DNA from: Pseudomonadales bacterium
Lineage (GTDB): Bacteria; Pseudomonadota; Gammaproteobacteria; Pseudomonadales; DT-91
DNA length: 53,079 nt
Assembly: GCA_013215055.1 (NCBI GenBank)
Contig: JABSRQ010000031.1
Location: forward strand, 1-53,079
Direction: 5' to 3'
The position numbers and the translations under genes are program-made. How positions within the stretch are numbered: the stretch's first letter is position 1; each line of letters opens with the position of its first letter. Below, piece by piece: positions 8,883 through 17,333 of the stretch. The notes under the pieces were generated by a model. It ran no database searches and was not told the origin of the DNA. It saw only the letters and a program-made list of their open reading frames with translations.

Positions 8883-11303
8883 ATGATGAATAAGTCTTTG
8901 ACTAAGGCATTAAGTAAAAAGACAACGGTTGGCAAACAGCTGAATCGCTTTGTCTTTTCGATGCTGTGCTCACTGATCATTATTACCAGCTCGGTCAGCA
9001 TCGCGAATCAGTATTTAACCCTACATCGAGAAACGATTAATCTTCTGCGCAGCCATGCCCTGGTTTTGGCGAATAATAATACCGCCAATCTGACCTTCAA
9101 TGACAAAGAAACCGCCAACGAGACACTACAAAGTTTATCCCTGATCCCGGGTATAACGATGGCGGTTATATTAAGCTCAGATGGCAGTGTATTTGCAAAA
9201 TACCCCGCCAACCTCTCCGTCACGCACTGGCAGGAGTTACCTGATGAAAATGAGCAACTTTTTAGTGGCATGTTATTGGTGTCAGAAAATATCAAACTGG
9301 ATGGCGATAATATTGGCCTCGTCTATTTACAGTACAATATGGCGATTGTATATAAGTTATTGATTCAGAGCTTACTGATAGAAGGCAGCATAGCGGTGGT
9401 GTTGTTATTGTTATTGTTTGTATTGCTGAAGCGTTTTGAAAAAAAATTCACCGCGCCTATCTATGCTCTGCATAAGGCCTCAGAAAGAGTCTTAACCCAG
9501 TCAGACTACAGTATTCGAGTTGACAAGCTTAGCAATGATGAACTCGGCGACTTAACTGATGTATTTAATGAGATGCTGTCACAAGTGCAGCAACGGGATA
9601 AAAAATTAGCCAATACTGCCACGGAGCTGGAACTGCGTGTTAAAGAACGAACCCGGGAGCTGGAGAGTGCTAAAAAAGTGGCTGAAAATAGCACGCTTGC
9701 GAAATCAAAGTTTTTAGCCTCTATGAGCCATGAAATTCGTACACCATTAAATGGCGTGATTGGCATGACGTCTCTACTGAGAGATACGGCGCTGAATGCA
9801 GAGCAATTGGAATATGCCCAAACCATCAAATATTCTTCAGAGCTGCTGTTATCGATTATCAACGATGTATTGGATTTTTCTAAAATTGAAGCCGGTAAAA
9901 TGACGCTGGAAACCATCAGTTTTAATCTGGAAAAATCATTTTACGAGTTACTCAGCCTTGAACGTATTGCCGCTGAAGAACATGGTATTTATTTACAGTT
10001 ACATATCGATAAACAAGTGCCCCGGCATTTACTCGGTGACAGCGGTAAGATATTTCAAATCATCATGAACCTTATTTCCAATGCGATTAAGTTTACTGCC
10101 GATGGCGGCATTCTGGTGTGGGTAGAAAACGATGTTTCTGCCTGTACTGATAAATCCGACTTTATGCTCAGCATCAAAGTTATCGATACCGGCGTGGGTA
10201 TTGCGCCTGATAAAAGCCACGCGATTTTTGATGAGTTCTGTCAGGAAGATGATTCCACCACACGTATCTATGGCGGTACCGGTTTGGGCCTGGCGATCAG
10301 TAAAAAATTGACCGCGCTAATGAACGGAAAACTTTCGTTAAGCAGTGAATTAAATAAGGGCAGTGAGTTTTTATTGCAACTGCCTTTAAAGATCGATGTT
10401 GAAGCAGAGAAAGTATATCAACAACAGTTGCAGCAATTACCCAAATTGAAACATTGCCGGGTTCTGGTGATTGGCGATATGGTCAGAAATCATCAACTTA
10501 CACATCAGTGGTTAAAAACCTTTGCCATTCAAAGCACGTTTACGCGTAGCCAAGATGAGGCGATTAAGCTTTTAGAAACACCGTGTAGCTTTGATATTGT
10601 CATCATGGATGAAGTGATTGGTATTTCGGCCTGCGAATGGATTTTACAGTATATTTTGCAAAAGCCTTTTCTAAGAAATAGCCTGCAGTGTTTATTTCTG
10701 TCTAGCTCTATTGTCAGGGATAACGGCAAGGAATTGATGCATATGGGTTTTAATGGGTATTTAAAACGTCCGATATTTCAGTCTCAGCTTTATCAGTGTC
10801 TGTTGGAATTAATGGCTCAGCTTGAAAACCCGGCATCGTCGAGATTTATCCAGGCCACATTACTGGATGGCATGAAACCTAAAGAAAAAATGGCCAGCCT
10901 TAAAGGCCGCTGCATTTTACTGGCCGAAGATAATGCCGTGAATCAAATTGTGGGTCAGAAAATGTTAGCTAATCTGGGTGCCAGAGTGGATATTGCCGCA
11001 AATGGTCAAGAAGCGGTGCGTATGTGGTCGGAATTTTCCTACGATGCCATCATCATGGACTGCCATATGCCGATTATGGATGGTTATGAAGCCACCAAGG
11101 CCATACGTAAAAAAGAAAAGTCGCCAAGCCATATTCCCATCATCGCGTTAACCGCCAATGCGCTGCAGGGCGAACGTCAGATCTGTTTAAATGCCGGCAT
11201 GGATGAATACATCACCAAACCGTTAAAAGACGATATTCTTATCACCACCATCACGCACTGCCTTGATGCCGCTGCATCTTCCCGCCCCTTGCCTTTGGCC
11301 TAA
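8883..11303 (+). CDS. Hybrid histidine kinase with CHASE8-like sensor
   Basis: The 806-residue inner-membrane kinase has a membrane segment near 20-42 and a CHASE8-like periplasmic domain (about 43-150; [16 protein letters not shown], then [18 protein letters not shown]). A second membrane segment (about 160-184), HAMP and a coiled coil follow. HisKA has His283 in [15 protein letters not shown], and the HATPase has NLISNAIKF and [14 protein letters not shown] partly degenerate receiver (about 517-640; VLVIGDM in place of an acidic pair) precedes an intact one with Asp726 in [15 protein letters not shown]. There is no Hpt. It lies 135 bp after the YfiR gene on the same strand. Output probably goes through an unlinked Hpt or regulator. 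Confidence 0.92.
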   Translation: MMNKSLTKALSKKTTVGKQLNRFVFSMLCSLIIITSSVSIANQYLTLHRETINLLRSHALVLANNNTANLTFNDKETANETLQSLSLIPGITMAVILSSDGSVFAKYPANLSVTHWQELPDENEQLFSGMLLVSENIKLDGDNIGLVYLQYNMAIVYKLLIQSLLIEGSIAVVLLLLLFVLLKRFEKKFTAPIYALHKASERVLTQSDYSIRVDKLSNDELGDLTDVFNEMLSQVQQRDKKLANTATELELRVKERTRELESAKKVAENSTLAKSKFLASMSHEIRTPLNGVIGMTSLLRDTALNAEQLEYAQTIKYSSELLLSIINDVLDFSKIEAGKMTLETISFNLEKSFYELLSLERIAAEEHGIYLQLHIDKQVPRHLLGDSGKIFQIIMNLISNAIKFTADGGILVWVENDVSACTDKSDFMLSIKVIDTGVGIAPDKSHAIFDEFCQEDDSTTRIYGGTGLGLAISKKLTALMNGKLSLSSELNKGSEFLLQLPLKIDVEAEKVYQQQLQQLPKLKHCRVLVIGDMVRNHQLTHQWLKTFAIQSTFTRSQDEAIKLLETPCSFDIVIMDEVIGISACEWILQYILQKPFLRNSLQCLFLSSSIVRDNGKELMHMGFNGYLKRPIFQSQLYQCLLELMAQLENPASSRFIQATLLDGMKPKEKMASLKGRCILLAEDNAVNQIVGQKMLANLGARVDIAANGQEAVRMWSEFSYDAIIMDCHMPIMDGYEATKAIRKKEKSPSHIPIIALTANALQGERQICLNAGMDEYITKPLKDDILITTITHCLDAAASSRPLPLA

Positions 11304-11393
11304 GCCATTTAATGGCCATATAGCCGATTTTCCCCGCTTGCCCTAGCCATTAATATAGAGCCATAAATTAGAACAGCTTCACAGGGCATTAAC

Positions 11394-13442
11394 ATGACAT
11401 TTAAAAAGAGCTTAATGGCAGCCAGTATTCTAACCGCAACGATGGCGATGACAGCCTGTGGTGGTGGAGAAACAGAGGGCACATCTTACGAGAGTGCCGG
11501 TGATAATACGGCTACTGCAACCAGCACCACCACAACAACTGGAACCGGTACAGCAACCACAACGGCTACCGGCACTTTGACGAACACGTCAACCAATACT
11601 GCAAGCAGCACAGCAACAACTACCGCTACCAGTACAGCGACAATGACTGCCACCAGCACGGCGACAATGACTGCAACCAATACCGCAACCAGTACTGCGA
11701 CTAAAACGTCTACCAGCACGGCAACAACCACGGCAACCAGCACTGCGACTGCGACTGCAACTACCACGGCTACCAGTACAGAAACAAATACCGCAACAGC
11801 AACAAATACCGCCAGCGATACCAGCACCGAAAGTGAGACCAGTACCGCCAGCGATACCAGCACCGAAAGTGAGACCAGTACCGATAGCGAGACCAGCACT
11901 TGTGAAAACACGGCTTATCAAGCCGGCAGCCCTTATTTAAATGGTGATAGCGTTAGCAATAACGGCAGCAACTATGAATGTTTACAGGCCGGCTGGTGTT
12001 CAAGCGCTTCAGCTGCACATTATGCACCGGGTAGCGGTTCTGCATGGCAATCAGCGTGGAGCTTAAACAGCAGTTGTAGTGGAGAAGATAATACGGCTAC
12101 CGAAACCGAAACAACCACCAACACCGCAACTGAAACCGAATCTCAAACCGAGACAGCAACCGACACATCAACAGACACTGAAACAGACAGCGGTGAAGAT
12201 TCAGCCAATAACAATGTACACAATATCGATATGGTTGTAGCTAGCTACTTTGTAGAGTGGGGTGTTTATGGTCGTGACTATCATGTTGCCGATATGCCAG
12301 CCGATAAACTCACCCATGTGATCTACGGTTTTATCCCGATCTGTGGCCCTAATGAATCGTTGCGTGCGGCGAATGCTCAAGGCCATGCGGTATTAGAAAG
12401 CCAGTGTGAAGGTAAAGAAGATTATGAAGTGGTGATTCACGATGAATTTGCCGCATTAGAGAAAACCTATCCGGGTGATACCTGGGGTGAAATGAACGGC
12501 AACTTCGGCCAGTTAAAGAAAATGAAGGCGGCCAGCCCACATATTAAGATCCTGCCTTCCATCGGCGGCTGGACTTTATCGGACCCATTCTTCTCCATGG
12601 CGTCAGACCCTGCCAAACGTGCGATCTTTGTCAAATCATCGGTGGCGTTTATCAAACAATATGATTTCTTCGACGGCATCGATATCGATTGGGAATTCCC
12701 AGGTGGCGGTGGTGCAAACGGGACTTTAGGCAGCGCAGCAGATTACGAAGCTTATGCTGATTTAATGAAAGATTTACGCATAGGTTTAAACGAACTGGCT
12801 GCAGAAACCGGCCGCCAATATGAATTAACCTCGGCCATCGGTGCCGGCCCTGCCAAAATCAATGCGGCCAACTACAACCGTGCCGAGCAATATATGGATT
12901 ATATCTTTGCGATGACGTACGACTACTACGGCTCCTGGAGTGCTGAAGTCGGCCATCAAACCCCTTTATATGATTACCCTGAAAACACCCATGCCGGTTA
13001 TTACTCTGCCGATGCGATGACGATGTTATTGGATGCAGGTGTACCCCCGAAGAAGATAGTGATGGGTGTAGCAATGTATGGCCGCGGTTGGGATAACGTT
13101 ACCGTACCAGCCGATGGCAATATCTTAAATGGCACAGGCACTGGCGCAGCTGCAGGCACATGGGAAGCCGGTGTATTGGATTACCGCGACATTGCCGATA
13201 ACTATGTAGGCCCCAACGGCACAGGCATCAACGGCTTTACTTACTACTATGACGCTACGGCAGAAGCAGCCTATGTATTCAACCCAACAACCGGCGTGTT
13301 GGTCTCTTATGACGATGTACGCTCCACCAAAGCCAAGGGTGCCTATGTTAAAGCGCAGCAATTAGGCGGCGTGTTCTCCTGGGAGATAGACGGTGACAAC
13401 GGTGAGATTCTGGATGCGATGGTGGAATCCATGCAAGACTAA
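11394..13442 (+). CDS. GH18 chitinase lipoprotein with Thr-rich linkers and CBM5/12-like module
   Basis: The 682-residue product should hydrolyse beta-1,4 linkages in chitin at the cell surface. It starts with a lipoprotein-type signal peptide (MTAC, lipobox Cys near residue 22), then a long Thr/Ala/Ser linker (about 38-168). A chitin-binding module of the CBM5/12 type follows (about 170-228; AYQAGSPYLNGDSVSNNGSNYEC, here written in part, and AWQSAWS). A second Thr/Glu linker leads to a GH18 catalytic barrel (about 250-680) with the DxxDxDxE motif FDGIDIDWEF; the proton donor is Glu434. MTYDYYG and the late SWEID motif also fit GH18. It shares a bidirectional terminator with the convergent next gene. 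Confidence 0.93.
   Translation: MTFKKSLMAASILTATMAMTACGGGETEGTSYESAGDNTATATSTTTTTGTGTATTTATGTLTNTSTNTASSTATTTATSTATMTATSTATMTATNTATSTATKTSTSTATTTATSTATATATTTATSTETNTATATNTASDTSTESETSTASDTSTESETSTDSETSTCENTAYQAGSPYLNGDSVSNNGSNYECLQAGWCSSASAAHYAPGSGSAWQSAWSLNSSCSGEDNTATETETTTNTATETESQTETATDTSTDTETDSGEDSANNNVHNIDMVVASYFVEWGVYGRDYHVADMPADKLTHVIYGFIPICGPNESLRAANAQGHAVLESQCEGKEDYEVVIHDEFAALEKTYPGDTWGEMNGNFGQLKKMKAASPHIKILPSIGGWTLSDPFFSMASDPAKRAIFVKSSVAFIKQYDFFDGIDIDWEFPGGGGANGTLGSAADYEAYADLMKDLRIGLNELAAETGRQYELTSAIGAGPAKINAANYNRAEQYMDYIFAMTYDYYGSWSAEVGHQTPLYDYPENTHAGYYSADAMTMLLDAGVPPKKIVMGVAMYGRGWDNVTVPADGNILNGTGTGAAAGTWEAGVLDYRDIADNYVGPNGTGINGFTYYYDATAEAAYVFNPTTGVLVSYDDVRSTKAKGAYVKAQQLGGVFSWEIDGDNGEILDAMVESMQD
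11500..11900. repeat. Low-complexity Thr-codon repeats in chitinase linker
   Basis: This stretch is built from short ACN-rich units encoding TAT/TST/TNT. It includes a tandem 36-bp duplication at 11811-11846 and 11847-11882 (encoding ASDTSTESETST). All units are multiples of three, so copy-number change would alter linker length without a frameshift. It creates long spurious open frames on the opposite strand. Confidence 0.8.
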
Positions 13443-13480
13443 ATTCAACAACTGATTTATCCAAGCCGATAAAAAACTTT

Positions 13481-13510
13481 GGCCTGCGCTTAACCCGCAG
13501 GCCTTTTTTT
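13481..13510. terminator. Bidirectional intrinsic terminator
   Basis: There is a perfect 8-bp stem, GGCCTGCG (13481-13488) and CGCAGGCC (13496-13503), with a 7-base loop. It is followed by seven T residues (13504-13510) and preceded by a run of A residues (13471-13476). It therefore can act on both the chitinase gene and the convergent gene ending at 13509. Confidence 0.9.
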
Positions 13511-15125
13511 ATTCCGTTTTCTTCTTTAACACCCTAAACACATTGCCGGCATCACCGCCAACACTCATGATGCCGCCATAACCGGAATTAAAAAACAGCC
13601 TGCCATCGGTGGCAATAACCGCAGCGGCATCCAGTGTGCCACCTTCGCCGGTATTACCGGCAATATCGGTGGCATCTTGTTTGCTGTCATACTGCCAGAT
13701 CACGTTGCCGGTTTTATCATCATAAGCGCGTAATACGCCGTCTAAACCACCGGCTAAAACCGCACCGGGAATCACCGTAATCGCTGCAGATAAACCATCC
13801 CGACAACCAAAACCCCAGCCCAATATTTTTTCACAATTAAAAAATGCCGGTGTATGCCAGATAAGCTCACCGCTGAATAAATCCAGCTTATTCAGCCCGG
13901 GTTTGGGGCTATCGTCATATTCCAATAAATACGGAATAAACTGATCCGAAACCGGCACATACACATGCTCTGATGAGGCCGCCATACCCCAATGAATGCC
14001 ACCTAAAATACCGCCGCGCCCCAGGCTTTTTGACCATAAAATCCGGCCCTGTCTATCGGCATCCATCACATACAACATGCCGGATTTTTGCCCGGCTAAA
14101 ATCACATCTTTACCATCGGCTCGGGTGACCAAAATAGGGGGGGCGCCAAAGTCATAATCATTGCCGGCACCATCGGGGCAGTTGGCCGATAAAATCTGCA
14201 CCAAACACGAGGGATTCCAGATATCGCCGGAGACGGTCTGCTGCATCCAGATCTTCTTACCCGTGTGCAGTTCCAGCGCAATAATCGCATCGGATGAGTT
14301 AGTTGCCGGCGCGTTATAATGCTGGCCGGTGCCGATATAAATTCGTTGGCGTTTGATATCGATGGTCGGGGCCGACCAAATCGCCACACCCGATGGCCCA
14401 TATTGTTGTTGATACACCACATTGCGGTAGCTGGCCTTATTGGCTTCCTCTATGGTATTGAACTGCCAGTTTACTGTGCCGGTTTTGGCATCCAGTGCCA
14501 CCAGGGCACCCTGAAATGTACAGCAGGGGTAAAAAGGGTTAATCGCCTGTTTCACCTCCATGGATGATACCGGCACAAATAATTGCTGGCTGTATAAAAC
14601 CGGTGATCCGGTGATCACCGCATAGGGGTGGGCATGTACGGATTTTTTCCAGATCAGCTGGCCGGTTTTGGCATCCACGCTATAGGCATTAGCCGCCTGA
14701 TCACCAAAAAATATCGCCCAGCGGCCATCGATTTTGCCAATAGAGATAGCCGTGCGCACTTCTTTTTCAGCCTGAAAACGCCAATATTCACAGCCTGTAT
14801 CGGTGTCTAATGCATACACCAGACCCGATTCACTGCCAATAAACACAGCCAAATCGGTAATCGCAGGTGCCGAACGTGGATGAACGGCATCGTCAAATAC
14901 AAAACTCCAGCTTTCTTCTAAGGCAGGTAGATCGTTGGCATCAAGGCCGGTTTGTTGTTTGTTATAGAATTGCTGCTGTTTAACATCACGGCTCCAGCCG
15001 GAGCTTAATATATTAAAATCGGCATTAAGTTGATTTTCACACAGCGGGTAGGGTGATTGTGCCCAGGCTGCCAGAGGCAGAAACAGCCCCAGGATAGTGG
15101 CCGACAGGGCTTTGAATAGGTTCAT
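13509..15125 (-). CDS. PQQ-type beta-propeller dehydrogenase-like protein (PVA dehydrogenase-like)
   Basis: The 538-residue secreted protein has a signal peptide cleaved near AWA/QS. It contains the repeated propeller motif of PQQ enzymes (VYALDTDTGCEYWRF, then AYSVDAKTGQLIWKK, LVALDAKTGTVNWQF, IALELHTGKKIW and RAYDDKTGNVIWQYD). A vicinal Cys201-Cys202 pair (YPCCTF) recalls the disulfide ring next to PQQ in quinoprotein alcohol dehydrogenases. IYIGTGQHYNAPATNSSDAI resembles polyvinyl-alcohol dehydrogenase. No CxxCH haem motif is seen, so electrons would need an external cytochrome. A structural BamB-like role is less likely but possible. The substrate is unknown. Confidence 0.82.
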   Translation of the reverse strand: MNLFKALSATILGLFLPLAAWAQSPYPLCENQLNADFNILSSGWSRDVKQQQFYNKQQTGLDANDLPALEESWSFVFDDAVHPRSAPAITDLAVFIGSESGLVYALDTDTGCEYWRFQAEKEVRTAISIGKIDGRWAIFFGDQAANAYSVDAKTGQLIWKKSVHAHPYAVITGSPVLYSQQLFVPVSSMEVKQAINPFYPCCTFQGALVALDAKTGTVNWQFNTIEEANKASYRNVVYQQQYGPSGVAIWSAPTIDIKRQRIYIGTGQHYNAPATNSSDAIIALELHTGKKIWMQQTVSGDIWNPSCLVQILSANCPDGAGNDYDFGAPPILVTRADGKDVILAGQKSGMLYVMDADRQGRILWSKSLGRGGILGGIHWGMAASSEHVYVPVSDQFIPYLLEYDDSPKPGLNKLDLFSGELIWHTPAFFNCEKILGWGFGCRDGLSAAITVIPGAVLAGGLDGVLRAYDDKTGNVIWQYDSKQDATDIAGNTGEGGTLDAAAVIATDGRLFFNSGYGGIMSVGGDAGNVFRVLKKKTE

Positions 15126-15224
15126 GGATAACTGCTTGATACGGCTAAAAGACGTGGCGCAGTGTATAGTAATTATTCAGGCTTTTCAGGCACAGGCCTG
15201 AAGATGAATGCTTTGTCATCGCGT

Positions 15225-16898
15225 TTAGCGCTTGCTGAGTTTGGCCACTTCGCTTTTTAATTTAATCAGCTGAATATTATAGGGGTCTACGGTAAGGCCT
15301 CTATCCACATAAATCTCCATGGTGCGCAGCTTACGTTTTTGCCTGGCCCCTAAAGCTAATTTGTAATAATGCGTGGCTAAACTGGCGATGCCTTTTTGTG
15401 CGGCCTTGCTGTGCTTATCAATTTGCAGCGCACGCTGGTAATAATCGATGGCGCTCTGGCCCTTGGGGGTTAAAATCTTATTGGCTTTTATGGCCAATTC
15501 AGCCAGGGTTAAATAACTATCCACCAAGGATTTAATACCCTTGTCGGCAGCCACGCTGTTTTTATTGATGCTCAGCGCCTGCGTATAAAAATACAAGGCA
15601 TTATCACCCTTGGGGCGCATCAGCTGGTTGGCGGCGGTGGCTTTTTTGGCCAGCTGAAGATAACGCTGCTCCAGCTTTTCAATGCCCTTCAGTGCCTGCT
15701 GATTATCGGCGGCAACTAACAGGGCCTGTTCAAAGTAAAAACGGGCATTAGCCCGTATGGGTTTCATCAGGCGGTTTTTCTTATAGGCAGTTTCGCCCCG
15801 GCCCAGGTAATAGCTTAATAACTGCTGCTTACCGTCTATGGCCTCATCATTACCGCCATCCAGGCTTAATACCTGGTTAAAATAATACAGCGCACTATCA
15901 CCGGCAGGGTGCACTCGTTGCTTTTTCGCCAGGCGCTGTTCTGCGGTGGTTAATAAAGCCAGGGTTTGCTTTGAAAGCTGCAGCTGCTGCCAGCCAAAAA
16001 ATCCACCCAGCACTAAGACCACTGCGGCGCCGGCCAACATCGGTTTGGCAGTTTTTAATAATTTATTTTTTGCTTCTTTTAAGGATAAAAGCAGCGCATT
16101 CGGTGGATTATCGATGGTGTTAAGCAGCTGCTGCATGTCATCAAAGCGGTCTTCAGGTTTTTTCGCCAACATGCGGTTAAGCAAATATTGATAAGGCTTT
16201 AACGGTCCCAGTAATTTGGGGGTAGGCATTTGAATATGATTGATGGACGTGGTCGCATACACCCCGGTTTGATACGGGTTTTTGCCCATCAGCATCTCCA
16301 TAAACAAGATGCCCAGGCTATAAATATCGCTGCGTGTATCGATGGCTAGGCCCTGTACCTGTTCCGGGCTGCTATACGCCGGGCTGCCTACCGTGGTGCC
16401 GGTTTTGGTTAACTTAACATCATCTTCCAATAACTTGGCGATGCCAAAATCGGTTAACAATAATGCACCATCCTGGTCTATCAGCACATTGGCCGGTTTT
16501 ATATCGCGGTGTACGATGTTTTTTTCATGAATAAACTGCAAGGTGGCGGCCAAAACCTTTAATTTGGCCAAGGCTTCATCGGGGATGAGCTTTTTCCCAT
16601 CCATATGTTGTTCCAGATCACCGCCATTAATATATTCCATGGCAATATATTGATGGCCGGAATCGGTTACGGCGATATCGTAGATGGTGACGATATGGGG
16701 GTGTTTCAACGCGGCAATGATCTTGCCTTCTTTAATGAATCTGCGGGTGAAGTTCAGATCATGCTGCTGATTTTTAAGGATTTTTAACGCTACATCACGC
16801 CCCAAAGAATCTTGCTGCGCTAAGTAGACATCCGCTGTCCCTCCACAAGCAATCAATCGCTCGATGGTATATCCGGGAATATGCGGTACTTGGGGCAT
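15225..16898 (-). CDS. Membrane Ser/Thr protein kinase with TPR-like repeats
   Basis: The 557-residue Hanks-type kinase is intact: Lys39 in VALKILK, HRDIKPAN with His130 and Asp132, DFG with Asp150, and an SPAYSSPEQ activation-segment end. The glycine loop is slightly atypical (ACGGTA). One transmembrane helix (about 288-307) follows. The outer part contains four related repeats of the form P.G.xAxxYYxxALxID....AxKGIxxL (about 325-530), probably TPR-like helices for ligand or partner binding. It lies 99 bp downstream of the beta-propeller gene start on the same strand but reads separately. Its promoter lies in the 250-bp interval shared with the small gene at 17149. Confidence 0.93.
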   Translation of the reverse strand: MPQVPHIPGYTIERLIACGGTADVYLAQQDSLGRDVALKILKNQQHDLNFTRRFIKEGKIIAALKHPHIVTIYDIAVTDSGHQYIAMEYINGGDLEQHMDGKKLIPDEALAKLKVLAATLQFIHEKNIVHRDIKPANVLIDQDGALLLTDFGIAKLLEDDVKLTKTGTTVGSPAYSSPEQVQGLAIDTRSDIYSLGILFMEMLMGKNPYQTGVYATTSINHIQMPTPKLLGPLKPYQYLLNRMLAKKPEDRFDDMQQLLNTIDNPPNALLLSLKEAKNKLLKTAKPMLAGAAVVLVLGGFFGWQQLQLSKQTLALLTTAEQRLAKKQRVHPAGDSALYYFNQVLSLDGGNDEAIDGKQQLLSYYLGRGETAYKKNRLMKPIRANARFYFEQALLVAADNQQALKGIEKLEQRYLQLAKKATAANQLMRPKGDNALYFYTQALSINKNSVAADKGIKSLVDSYLTLAELAIKANKILTPKGQSAIDYYQRALQIDKHSKAAQKGIASLATHYYKLALGARQKRKLRTMEIYVDRGLTVDPYNIQLIKLKSEVAKLSKR

Positions 16899-16981
16899 GC
16901 TGCAGTGGCTCTTATAAAATTATTTTGGCGCTGATGGGGCAGCGCTTATAGTACCTCACCCTGCGCGAATGTGAATCATTC

Positions 16982-16999
16982 TTGATACAAATTGATACA
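16982..16999. promoter_or_regulatory. Tandem direct repeat TTGATACA, possible operator
   Basis: TTGATACA occurs twice, at 16982-16989 and 16992-16999, so the starts are exactly 10 bp (one helical turn) apart. They lie about 85 bp upstream of the Ser/Thr kinase start and 150 bp upstream of the small gene at 17149. The spacing suits side-by-side binding of a regulator. Confidence 0.35.
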
Positions 17000-17148
17000 T
17001 TATTAGTTCATAAAACCAAATGCCTCACAATCTGTGCAAAGCCGGGATAGGCCAAATGCCGCACCATGATTAGGCCATCTGGCGGATTTTTCTTTATATC
17101 TTTAACTTATAAAATGACCTCAGTTAAATAAGCAGAGGAAATAATAAG

Positions 17149-17298
17149 ATGATGATCACCGATAATGACTACCAGGCGATTCCAGGTGCAGAAGCTTATC
17201 CGCTGGAAGATGAAGTGAAATATATCGCGCCTTTAACCGAGGAACAGCTGGATGACGAAATGTTGGAGAAATTGATGGCCTATAGAGCGGCCTCATAA
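17149..17298 (+). CDS. Small acidic protein, 49 residues, unknown
   Basis: A complete small frame runs from tandem ATG codons (17149 and 17152) to TAA. A GAGGAA ribosome site lies at 17135-17140. The product is strongly acidic (residues such as PLEDEV and LTEEQLDDEML) and ends in LMAYRAAS, with no membrane segment or cysteine. It is isolated between the divergent Ser/Thr kinase and the convergent TonB receptor. A hairpin (CCTGT, then ACAGG at 17301-17316) follows the stop. It could be a small regulator or, less likely, a peptide precursor; no modification genes are adjacent. Confidence 0.6.
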   Translation: MMITDNDYQAIPGAEAYPLEDEVKYIAPLTEEQLDDEMLEKLMAYRAAS

Positions 17299-17333
17299 AC
17301 CTGTTTTCACACAGGCTTACGCGGCATTATTCG

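Noticed and set aside
11486..11921. Two long minus-strand frames opposite the chitinase linker (Val/Ala-rich and Gly/Cys/Ser-rich)
   Set aside because: They are artefacts of the repetitive Thr codons on the coding strand.
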